The notes under the pieces: model-generated
Told to the model about the DNA's origin: nothing
What the model saw: the letters and a program-made list of their open reading frames with translations, nothing else
Database searches by the model: none
NCBI GenBank assembly: GCA_019843655.1
Contig: JACDQD010000009.1
Span: 25,348,161 to 25,412,160 of the forward strand
Direction of reading: 5' to 3'
Origin: Lethocerus indicus
Lineage: Eukaryota > Arthropoda > Insecta > Hemiptera > Belostomatidae
Length of the DNA: 64,000 nucleotides
Translations under genes and position numbers: made by a program
Part shown: in pieces, positions 54,296 to 64,000 of the stretch
Layout: every line of letters starts with the position of its first letter
Position numbering within the stretch: the first letter of the stretch is position 1

Positions 54296-56062
54296 TTTTT
54301 GATTTTGTGCTTAAAACCGCATTTTTGTGGCGAAAACCTAAATTTTCGATTTTGGGCGCCAAAACCCTAAATTTTCGATTTTTGGGTCAATTTTGCGCCT
54401 AAAACCCGATTTTGGTAAAAAAACGCCAATTTGCGGATTAAAACCCCATTTTGGGTAACAAAACCCTTTTTGTGCCAATTTTGCGCCAAAACCCCATTTT
54501 GGGTCTAAAACATTTTGCGTCCGATTTTGCGCTAAAACCTGATTTTGGGCAAAAAAACCGCATTTTGGCATGATTTTGTTAAAACGTTTTTGGGACCTAA
54601 AACCCATTTTTGGCATTTTGGGCCTAAAACCGCATTTTTGGTCGATAAATACCGCACCTAAAAACAGCATTTTTAGCCGATTTTGCGCCTAAAACAGCAT
54701 TTTTGGCTGATTTTGCGACTAAAAACCCATTTTGGCCTGAAAAAGCATATTTCGGCCGATTTTGCGCCTATAATCCTAATTTTTGGGGCAAAAAACAGCA
54801 TTTTTGGTCTGATATTTGGCTTAAAAACCACATTTGTGGCCTTATTTTGGGCTTAAAAACTACATTTTTGGGCTTAAAAACGTCATTTTTGGGTCTAAAA
54901 ACCGCATTTTTGGGCTCAAAAACCGCATTTTAGGGCCGATGTTGGCCCTAAAAACCCCATTTTTTGGCCTAAAAACAGCACACTTGGTCCGATTTTGCGC
55001 CTAAAATCCTGATTTTTGAGGCAAAAAACCGCATTTGTGGCATGATTTTTGGCTTAAAAACGTCATTTTTGGGCGTAAAAACCTCATATTTGGGCCTAAA
55101 AACCGCATTTTTGGCTGATTTTGGGCCTAAAAACCGCATTTTTGGTCCGATTTTGCGCCTAAATACCGCATTTTTGGGCTGATTTTGGGCCTAAAAACCT
55201 CATTTGTGGTCCGATTTTGCGTCTAAAAATAGGATTTTTAGGCTAACTTTGGGCCTAAAATCCTAATTTTTGGGCTCAAAAACCGCATTTTAGGGCCGAT
55301 TTTGCGCCTAAAATCCTAATTTTTGGGACAAAAAACAGCATTTTTGGGCTTAAAAACGTCGTTTTTGGGTCTAAAAACCGCATTTTTGGGCGTAAAAACC
55401 TTTTTTTTGTGCCTGAAAACCGCATTTTTGGCTGATTTTGGGCCTAAAAACCGCATTTTTGGGCTGATTTTGGGCCTAAAAACCGCATTTTTGGCTGATT
55501 TTTGGTCTAAAAACCGCATTTTTGAGCTGATTTTGGGCATAAAAACCGCATTTTTGGTCCGATTTTGCGCCTAATACCGCATTTTTGGGTTGATTTTGGG
55601 CATAAAAACCGCATTTTGGGCCGATTTTGCGCTTAAAAACTACATTTTTGGTTGATTTTGGGCCTAAAAACCGCATTTTTGGTCCGATTTTGCGCCTAAT
55701 ACCGCATTTTGGGCTGATTTTGTGCTTAAAAACGTCATTTTTGGACCTAAAACTGCATTTTCGTCTGATTTTAGGCCCAAAAACCGCTAAAATGCGGGTT
55801 TGCGCCTGATTTTTGCGACAAAAAATAGCATTTTTGGGCTTAAAACCTTTTTTTTGGGCCTAAAAACCGCATTTTTGGGCTGATTTTGGGCTTAAAAACG
55901 TCATTTTTGGACCTAAAACTGCATTTTTGTCTGATTTTAGGACAAAAAACCGCAAAAATGCGGGTTTGCGCCTGATTTTTGCGACAAAAAACAAAATTTT
56001 TGGGCTTAAAAATGTCATTTTAGGGCCTAATAACAGCATTTCCGTTTTAGATCGCAAAATCG
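54296..56062. repeat. Short-monomer array, orientation 1 (right flank of the satellite)
   Basis: Fifty or so units such as CCTAAAAACCGCATTTTTGG and GCTGATTTTGGGCCTAAAAA, inverse to 48,766-49,795. The first units (CCTAAATTTTCGATTTTGGG) are intermediate between the short monomer and the 104-bp satellite, which suggests a common origin. Confidence 0.9.
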
Positions 56063-56500
56063 GCCCGAAAATGGGGCTTTTTGGCCCAAAAGAGGTGGTT
56101 TTAGGCCCAAAGTCGGCCCAAAAATAAGGTTTTCCGGGCCAAAATTGTGGTTTTTAGGTTCAAAATCGGCGCGCTTTTTGCCATTGAAACTCGAATTCGT
56201 ATTGAAACCGGGTTTTATGCAGTCATAGGTGCGTTTCGGTGCACGTTTTTGGTGCTATAAATCGCATCTTAGACCCATTTTCGCGGTCAAAACTGAACTT
56301 TCGACTCGTTTTCTGCGTCTCGAAATCGCATATCGGACTCTACCCTTTCGGATAAAACCGAAGGGAATCTCTATCCTCGAGTCTTTCCGAGTTGAAAACC
56401 GAATTTTCGACCGGCTTTTACGGCTTCGTAAATTTCATTCTAGACCGATATTTGCGGCTGTTCAACAGCCGTTAACCTTGTTCGATAGACGCGGCGTGAA
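56063..56500. repeat. Return to orientation 2, decaying
   Basis: 56,050-56,170 reads GGCCCAAAAGAGGTGGTTTT and GGCCCAAAGTCGGCCCAAAA, the opposite orientation to the preceding array. It then fades into diverged blocks. No gene. Confidence 0.6.
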
Positions 56501-56876
56501 AATTACAAAACACAAAAGTATAATTCTCGGGCCCGTCCTATTCGTGGTGGGGGGGGGAAAAAACTCGGGGGTGATAAATATAAAACGGCTTTTTCCAACA
56601 CGGGGTTCTCTCCGGCAGGGTTTGCTTCGCCGCTTTGGGATATTCCCTGGGGTTGGATAGCGGGGGGGGTGGGGGCGGCCCCGGGGACGTCAACGAGCGT
56701 GTCCGCGTCCCGGGGTTGAAGTGAGAAACAGCCTCTCGGGGAATTCTTTTCAATTATACAAATTAAGAGGCCCGCCAACGGGGTGACTGTGGGGGTGACG
56801 TTGGGGGCGGCTCGTCGATCGAGTGACGCACCGAAAAGTGATTAAGGGAGAAGAGTGATGATCCACCCGCCCCCCC

Positions 56877-56900
56877 GGGGGTGGGGGGTGGGTGGGGGTG
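56877..56900 (+). repeat. G-quadruplex-type G-run cluster
   Basis: G5-T-G6-T-G3-T-G5-T-GG: four G runs of three or more with single-base loops, the most stable predicted pattern for a parallel quadruplex. The surrounding 56,540-57,160 is GC-rich then (TA)n (57,092-57,122), with no gene. Confidence 0.7.
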
Positions 56901-57090
56901 GTAGGTGGCCGCCGCTAAATCGAGTTTAAACCCCTTAAGGGGGTGGGGGGGAGAGTTTAGCCGTCGGACGGACATCTGACACCGCCCATTTTGACAAACA
57001 ACCGTTTGTAGCCGATTAGGCCGCCGAACACAACATTAGGCGCGCCACATTTTATATACTGGGGGCGGCAACAAAGCCGCTTCTTCCCAA

Positions 57091-57127
<37 letters not shown>

Positions 57128-57295
57128 CGGGCATCCGTGATTACTTAACCGGTGCATGAATTGCCGAAATGAGCTGTCTCGGCTAAGAATCCCAACGTAA
57201 CCGGCCTGAAAAGAACGGATCTAAATCGTAAATTTGGACTGTTGAGAAACCTCTTTTCAGAAAAGGACATCAAAACTGACAATTGTCAGCCATCA

Positions 57296-57985
57296 AATTG
57301 GCTTAATCCGTTCGACTTTAATCCAGAAATTAGATCGGAATTCACCCGCGACGAATGTGGCTTTGTACATATTTTTAAGTGCGCCACACAAAATCCTTGC
57401 ACTTATAAAATTCTTCCAGACTTTACTATTCGGTCCCTTTCAGCGAAACGTTCGGTATCGAAATTACATTCGATAAAAAGGCGGGGAGGTCGACGACGAC
57501 CGAACAGAGGCCGTTTTTATGTATCTTATTACGCCCATTCGAAACCATCTACGGGGCTTATCTGTGCTTCCGCAATTACTTAGTTGCCGACCACGATATA
57601 CAATGGGGGTGGTCCAAAAAAATGTATCCACCTTTTGACAGTCCATAACTTGCAAACTAATTGATCGATTTGTCTCTAATTTTCGGCGAAACTGTAGCTT
57701 AAAGTCCAACTTAAAGATATCGTCACACTTTATGTTTTCGAAATTGTCACCGTTAACATCAACACAGACACAAACACTGAAGCATCACCGACGTGTCCAG
57801 TCGTCAAATTGGGTTCTGTTCGATACTCATTTCGCCGTTGCCGTCGTTAACCTCATTATTAATATTTTCCCACTTAAAAACGGCTTGTACGGCACTAGAA
57901 CACTATAACACTACCAAAAAAAATGAGAGAACTCCGTCAAGTTACGGACTTGCAAAACAGTGGATACATTTATTTGGACCCCTTC
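57296..57985. mobile_element. Composite of mariner-like end and a second DNA element (copy A)
   Basis: 57,296-57,600 carries TTGTACATATTTTTAAGTGC, a diverged middle and CCGCAATTACTTAGTTGCCG, the right end of the mariner-like family. After CGATATACAATGGGGG it meets a second element, TGGTCCAAAAAAATGTATCC (57,609) to CAGTGGATACATTTATTTGG (57,982). 57,296-57,800 is the reverse complement of 61,990-62,490. Confidence 0.65.
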
Positions 57986-57989
57986 CTGT

Positions 57990-58609
57990 ATTCAGTTAAA
58001 TCCGAGAAGGGGGAAGATTAATATTTTTTTTTTATAAGGAAATACCCGGCGCCCAGTTGAGGGGAGGGGGAGGGGGTTGGAGAGAACGCTTTAAGAGGGG
58101 TTAAAAACCTATTTGTAAAGGGAGTCAATCGAGTTAGAGGCGCGGTGGCCGACGTCGATGATCCAATAAGCGGGTCGATCTGATCATCGGGGAGGAGGTC
58201 GTGGGGGAGTTTTTACAACGGGCATTATGTATTTATGCCCGGTTGGGCCACGGGGGAGCGATCTGTTAGGGGTTGGGGTGGAGGGTGGGGGGCTTAACAC
58301 CGCCACCACCACCCCGTCAGTTTTGCTTGCGAGACTAATTCAATAATTGAGTGTTTAGGGGTCGGAATTACTGTACGACTGCCGGAAAAGGGGGGGGTGG
58401 TGGTGGGTTGAGGGGAAATGTTCCGGAAATTATGGCCTTGTCATTCGGGCTACAATGGGCCACCACTCGGTGGCCCGATGGCCCGGAAACTCGACAGAAA
58501 ACCCGACCTCCAGACTGTGAGACGCCGGCCAACTCGAAAACACGATTTTTTTAATTTTTCTTCTCCCCCCCCCAAAGTCTCCTACCCGCCGGTGGTACAA
58601 GTACCGGTA
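57990..58609. other. Non-coding, G-rich in places
   Basis: GC-rich and low-complexity (58,060-58,090, 58,260-58,310, 58,390-58,415). Short ORFs only, no gene recognised. Confidence 0.4.
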
Positions 58610-59235
58610 CAGCTGGCCAGACGCCAAATACAGCTCCAGCCTAACATTTATTTTTTTATTTTATTTTTTTTTAACTTTAAGTGACGGTACTTTAGACCCG
58701 TATCCGGGGCCTGCAGTAAGTCCCCGGGCCGGGGGCTTTTAAGCCGACGGCTAGAACAGGAAAGGAACTCTCCAAACGAGTGGATTTGGAAGTGGAGAGA
58801 GGCCGTGGAATTGAATTTAAGGAAACGTGATTTCCGCAATTACTTAGTTGCCGACCCGATATACAATGGGGGGGGTGGTTCAAAAAAATGTATCCACCGT
58901 TTGACAGTCCATAACTTGCAAACCAATTGATCGATTTGTCTCTAATTTTTGGTGAAACTGTAGCTTAAAGTCCAACTTAAAGATATCGTCACCCTGTAGG
59001 TGTTCGAACACAGGCCAAATACAGCTCCAGCCTAACAATTATTTTATTTATTTATTTTTTTTTTTAACTCAAAGTGACGGTACTTTAGACCCGTATCCGG
59101 TGGCCTGCAGTAAGTCCCCGGCCGGCGGCTTTTAAGCCGACGGCTAGAAGATAGAGGAACTCTCCAAACGAGTGGATTTGGATGTGGAGAGGCCGTGGAA
59201 TTGAATTTAAGGGAACGTGATTTCTGGTATGTTGA
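58610..59235. repeat. Direct duplication (~393-bp spacing) of a ~215-bp block around a mariner/DNA-element junction
   Basis: CCAAATACAGCTCCAGCCTA through GACGGTACTTTAGACCCGTA, CCTGCAGTAAGTCCCCGG and AACTCTCCAAACGAGTGGAT to GGAATTGAATTTAAGGAAAC occurs at about 58,624-58,830 and 59,017-59,222. Between them lie CCGCAATTACTTAGTTGCCG and TTCAAAAAAATGTATCCACC, the same junction as at 57,570-57,640. Confidence 0.75.
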
Positions 59236-59239
59236 CGCC

Positions 59240-61490
59240 ATTTATGGACAGTTCGGTTGGAAACATACCCCCGCAGAGGACGGTACGAAGGAGTTTTGAC
59301 CGGAATGTTTGGATTTCTTGGCACAGTTCTATGTCCGTATCGGTTTCCGTACGTCTTTATATATTGTCAGTTTGTCAGTCAGCTATAAAATAAAAATTGG
59401 TAGAAACAATTTTCCCCGACCAATTTCAAGTAATAAAGATTGGTGTGTTGAAGCATCGAATTCATTATTGTGCGCCGCGGAAGAGATATTAGACCGAGGG
59501 ACGGTATATATATATATATATGTTGCCGAAGGGTGGCCGGTAATAAAGGGTAGCCAGCTACCCTTGACGGTGGTCGTGTGGGTAGAGGCCCCCCCCCCAA
59601 CCCCTCTAATTCTGTTATTTTTCTGCCCAGTAACCGCCGCCTAATGATACCCCAGGTCTCCTCCCGTTCTTCGCCTCCTCTAATGGCGAGAACCCAACGA
59701 ATATCTTATTTTCCTTTCTTCCTCTCGGGCGCCTCCCTCCCTCCGTCCCTCCCTCGGTATTAAGACGTATCTTCACCCTCGGGCTCCTCCTCCCACTTCT
59801 TTCTTACTCCAGCCGCCCCCCACTTCCCCATCCAGAATTTCCTCCAGAAGAGAGTAATTGCGTGAAAAGTTCCTTAACGGCCCACCCACCCCACCCCACC
59901 CTCCAACATCCCTTCGCCAAAAACCCTTCGGGAATATATTATACAGGTTCTCTATGTTGGACTCGTTAAAAAGTTATTAAACCTCCGAAATCCGTTTTAG
60001 ATTATATAGATCCGAACATTTATAGTTCAATTATGCTATCTGTCGCGGACGGTAAGCGCACTTTTCCAGTGCTACTTCTCTAGCCGAGATAGCTCAATAT
60101 TAAGTAGCGATAAAGCGATATAGTAATTTTATAATAGAAGACGGCCGTCGCGCTAGTTAAGGGAAGCCTATACAGCGGAAGGGGATAATAACGGGAGTTG
60201 TTTAACTACAATAAATTATTTTCCCTTCGGAAGCCGAGGGCCGGCCAGTGTCAGGTTGTTATAGTAGTTGCTTGCGTCACCTAATTGTAGGGCCCGACTG
60301 ACGCTCTTCTCCACAAAATGTAATTATATTTGTATAGGCTGAATCGCTAATTGGTCTCGACCGGGACGTTTCACTCGTGGAGCGCACGTCGTCTTCAAGA
60401 CATCGGACGTGGAGGAGGTGGAGGAGGAACAGGAGGTGGATGAGGAGGAGGAGGAGGAGGAGGATGAGGGACTCGGGCTGCCAACTGTATAATAACCGGT
60501 CGAGCGTTCACCCTCCATCCCTCCACCCTCCATCCCTCCCAATTCCATTCTTCCCCACCCCACCACCCCGGACGGGTCTCCTCCTTCTGCCTCCGACACC
60601 GGTAATTGCTCAACCTTAGTCAGGATGACTGAACAGGTTGGGCCCCACTCGAGACCGGGCCGCCCCCACCCACCGCCCCACCGCCCCCGATGACCCAAAT
60701 TACCATTCGCTCTAAACGGCCCAAACAGCCCGTTTAGGGGGAGAGTTTAATACTTTCTTCGGATTACTCTCGACCCGAAAATCGTCATAGCGGAGAAAAT
60801 TTACATTTAAGTACCGGCTGGGCGTTTGGGAAAAACTCTCGACGATACGATTGGAATATGGACCTTAGTTGGGAAAATGCCAATTACGTGGAGGATTGAG
60901 ATAAGAGGCCGGGTTGATAAAGGTGAGAGAGAGAGAGGAGGGAGAGAGAGCGCTCATTACGAAGCTGCTCATCCTTGCCATTACCAATTATAATCGTTAA
61001 TTTACGATTTCCTCTTTGGCGCCGCCCTCCCCCACCCCTGCCGGTAGTTCTAATGAAGTCAGCAATTATTTGGCGAGCTCGCGCACCCCCCCAACCGCCT
61101 CCACCTACCGTGGGGTAAACTCTCAAATGACTAATCCCGCCACGCTCATCCTCTCTCTCTCTCTCTCTCTCCTCTACGAACTTGTAGCCGAGAGAGAGAG
61201 AGAGGGGAGCGGGAATTGATAATTAAATGATAATAAACGGAGAGAGAGACGTAGAGTTTAATGAGTGACTGAACCCTCCTCCTCCTCCTCCTCCTCCTTC
61301 CTCTTCCTCTTCCGAGTGTACCTCTTCCGGTACACCGGTTCAACCCGGCCGAGTACGTGTTTCTCCTTCTTTTGTTAATGAGGTAACCCATACCCGGGAC
61401 GGTTAATTGGGGGTTAAACCGTACCCGTATTGGGTTAACCGCTGAAACGGACTGACTGTCAGTTCACTTCCGAAACCGAGGCCCTTTATC

Positions 61491-61551
<61 letters not shown>

Positions 61552-61660
61552 AATTTACCGTTATCTGTTATTTATTTATTTTTGTATTGTACAGTTTTGA
61601 AATTATTGTAGGCGCCCGATTTAACAATTTTCAACTTGGGAAATATTCAAAAAATCGCGT
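59240..61660. other. Non-coding sequence with microsatellites
   Basis: (TA)n 59,505-59,521, GGA repeats 60,412-60,467, (GA)n/(CT)n at 60,926-60,950 and 61,149-61,204, CCT 61,277-61,297 and a long (CT)n at 61,494-61,549. Moderately GC-balanced unique sequence at 59,940-60,330 and 60,680-60,900 shows no ORF of note. Confidence 0.45.
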
Positions 61661-61667
61661 ATAAATA

Positions 61668-62490
61668 TGGCCCAAAAAAATGTATCCACCGTTCAAAAGT
61701 CCATAACTTGAAAACTAATTGACGGATTTGTCTCATTTTCGGTAGTGTTATAGTGTTGTAGTTAGGGCAATACAAGCGTTGTATTGCGTTGTTCCGTTTT
61801 GTCAGATTTCGCCGGACAGTCAGTGTTCTGTGTCGTCAGTTGTACTCGAGTGAACGCGGCCCGGCGCAAGGCTTTTTTACAATTCGATGAAACGAAGTCA
61901 GTTTTCAAATGGTATATATTTCAAGTAGGAAAACATTAATAATGAGGTTCAATGGGCGAAATGAGTATCGAACAGAGCCCAATATCCGACTGGACACGTC
62001 GGCGATGCTGCAGTGTTTGTGTCTGTGTTGTGATGTTAACGGTGACAATTTCGAATACCTACAGTGTGATCTATCTTTAAGTTGGACTTTAAGCTACAGT
62101 TTCACCGAAAATTAGAGACAAATCGATCAATTAGTTTGCAAGTTATGGACTGTCAAACGGTGGATACATTTTTTTGGACCACCCCCCCCCTCCCAATTGT
62201 ATATCGTGTCGGCAACTAAGTAATTGCGGAAGCACAGATAAGCCCCGTAGATGGTTTCGAATGGGCGTAATAAGATACATAAAAACGGCCTCTATTCGGT
62301 CATCTCCTCGTCTTTTTATCGAATGTAATTTCGATACCGAACGTTTCGCCGAAAGGGACCGAATAGTAAAGTCTGGAAGAATTTTACAAGTGAAAGGATT
62401 TTGTGTGGCGCACTTAAAAATATGTACAACGCCACTTCGTCGCCGGTGAATTCCGATCTAATTTTTGGATTAAAGTCAAATTGAACCGTC
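61668..62490. mobile_element. Composite of mariner-like end and second DNA element (copy B, inverted)
   Basis: The inner element has ends GGCCCAAAAAAATGTATCCA (61,668) and GGTGGATACATTTTTTTGGA (to 62,184), about 75-bp inverted ends including TCCATAACTTG and ATCGATTTGTCTC. To the right follow GTCGGCAACTAAGTAATTGC and the mariner-like body to 62,490, inverse to copy A. The inner ORF (61,909-62,115) shows no catalytic signature. Confidence 0.65.
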
Positions 62491-63108
62491 GTGAGAAGTT
62501 GAAGTTTTCTGGCTACGGTTCGAGCCGTGTGTTTGTGCGTGGGCCGAGGGCCAGGGCCCGGATTGAATGGGCGTCGGCCCATCGGGCCCCAACGAAAAAG
62601 CGATAACGAACACCGCCCCACTTACTTCACCCCTCTCACTTATATACCGCCTATGTCTCTCTTCGCGGGTCGGCCATTCGTCCGTAAAATCTCAACCGTT
62701 TCTGTAATTAAATTCCGAAACTGTGAAAAGTGAAACCCCGGGGGGGGGCGATCATTAAAGCTAGACGGACTGAAAGACGGGCCGGTCTTTCACACTCAGA
62801 TAGTATTCACCGGGAAGGGGGTGGCCCCCTCCGATTAGAAAAAAATTAATAACTTAGTTCCGTCAGCTTAAAAATTAAAACTGGCAGGACGAGATACTAC
62901 TTCGGATAGGCCCGAAGATCTTCAAGGAATTTTATTTCCAAGCAGTCGATCCAATACTACTGCTGGGGAAGGTTGAGATTCTGGGTATATTTTACGTAAA
63001 ATTATCCTTCCTGAAAACACCGTATTGTTGTACGGATTTAACCTTTTCGGGGGTGGGGGTGGGGGTGATATTTTGCTTGGTCGTGGTCCGTGAATCGATT
63101 GTGTGCAG

Positions 63109-63112
<4 letters not shown>
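62491..63112. other. Non-coding sequence
   Basis: No gene or element recognised apart from a short G-run set (63,049-63,066). Confidence 0.4.

Positions 63113-63184
<72 letters not shown>
63113..63184. repeat. (GA)n microsatellite, ~70 bp
   Basis: Uninterrupted GA dinucleotides, followed by (TA)n at 63,233-63,258. Likely length-variable. Confidence 0.95.
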
Positions 63185-63186
<2 letters not shown>

Positions 63187-64000
63187 AAGGAAGGTGGAGC
63201 TGTGTGTATTGGCCGGCTACTTAACGCCCCCAATATATATATATACACATATATATATGTCTATATACACGTCTTTATATCTATATACACGGTATATATA
63301 GATATAGTGTTGCCGGGTATGGGGGGGGAGGGGATGGTTTTGGAGGGGGCTAAAGCCTCCTACCTAGATGGGGGTGGTGGTGAGAGTCATGCGCACTGCC
63401 GCCGGCTATCGACCCTCCGCCCTTAACCCACGCCCGTATCCTACAAGGCGGCGGCGGCACAAATTAGATGGATTTATCCCTCATTCACGGCCTCTAACTC
63501 TATCCCTCTCCATCACTCCCTCTATATTCCCGGGATAAACGGAGATTTCCCAACCCCAACCCCCAACCACCCCATTATCGGGGTGGGGGGGGGGGGAATC
63601 TGTACTCCGGCCGAGCGACAAGCCCCCGTTTTTCCCCGACAATCCCTCGGGATCGTTGAATAATAATATCTCGCTTCGGCGTACTAAATGCAGAGTACTA
63701 TCGCGTCGGCAACTAAGTAATTGCCGAATTGACAACGGCGAACACACAGATTCTACCCCTTGAGAGACGTCCGGCGGGGAGGAGGTCGATGAAGGGCCGT
63801 CATTGAAGGGACAAAGCCGAATCTATCCTATATAAGGGCATTCTCGAACGAAGGGCGTAAACGTGGCGTATTTTGGGCTTTTTGTCCGCCGCGCGGTTCC
63901 AATATTATATATTGCGTATATTACGTTATATATCTCTCGGGGTGTTCGCCGGGCCGTGAAAAATAATGGAGCCGGGTGAGGAGTTCCTCACTCGGTCGGA
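63185..64000. other. Non-coding sequence with one mariner-like end
   Basis: At 63,700 a TA is followed by TCGCGTCGGCAACTAAGTAA and TTGCCGAATTGACAACGGCG, a left mariner-like end whose partner is not in the window. The rest shows no gene. Confidence 0.45.

Noticed and set aside
46595..56127. ORFs rich in PKNAIF or LKTAFLG repeats
   Set aside because: Products of the short-monomer arrays, open only because the monomer lacks stops in some frames.
57242..57583. 113-codon plus-strand ORF
   Set aside because: It follows the mariner-like MITE body and part recurs in the inverted copy at 62,180-62,450 without a conserved catalytic motif.
60083..60096. GCCGAGATAGCTCA, like the first 14 bases of a tRNA-Phe
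   Set aside because: No B box, anticodon arm or 3' half follows; a chance match or tiny fragment.

Overview
This is an animal (metazoan) genomic window, most likely from an arthropod and probably an insect. It carries parts of two convergent, intron-containing developmental genes in a repeat-rich background. Splice sites are GT-AG (one GC-AG), there is no operon structure, and both genes read most like their arthropod orthologues. The species cannot be named from the sequence alone.

Left part (1-11.4 kb): 14 exons on the + strand encode the C-terminal ~847 residues of the formin DAAM: the end of the FH3/armadillo region, coiled coil, FH1, the whole FH2 domain and the DAD tail. The 5' exons are outside the window. 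Two single-base deletions break the frame, one in the GC-rich FH1 exon and one in an FH2 exon. Both are more likely consensus errors than a dead gene. The introns hold piggyBac-like, mariner-like and hairpin elements.

Middle (11.4-30.3 kb): an intergenic stretch with foldback (hairpin) elements, a tandem array made from them, and some weak orphan ORFs. It is followed by the last two exons of a Vsx/Chx10-type paired-like homeobox gene on the - strand (22,063-22,460 and 30,113-30,287). They are split by a 7.65-kb intron that contains a 201-bp satellite. The first half of the homeodomain and the N-terminus were not found, so they probably lie beyond 64 kb. DAAM and Vsx are therefore tail to tail.

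Right part (30.3-64 kb): no further convincing gene. It is dominated by repeats: a second hairpin-derived array (175 bp), a 46-bp hairpin satellite, a pair of ~0.6-kb inverted arms 2.3 kb apart, mariner-type MITEs, and a Tc1/mariner transposase remnant. The largest block (45-56 kb) is a 4.5-kb array of a 104-bp satellite flanked by oppositely oriented arrays of a short TTTT/AAAA-rich monomer. A pair of inverted composite transposon copies (57.3 and 62.5 kb) and long microsatellites close the window. If the Vsx 5' exons lie past 64 kb, most of this half is Vsx intron.

The most unusual material is the foldback element family (14 or more copies, with facing YY1/Pho-like ATGGCG cores), its two independent conversions into tandem arrays, and the symmetric satellite block at 46-56 kb.
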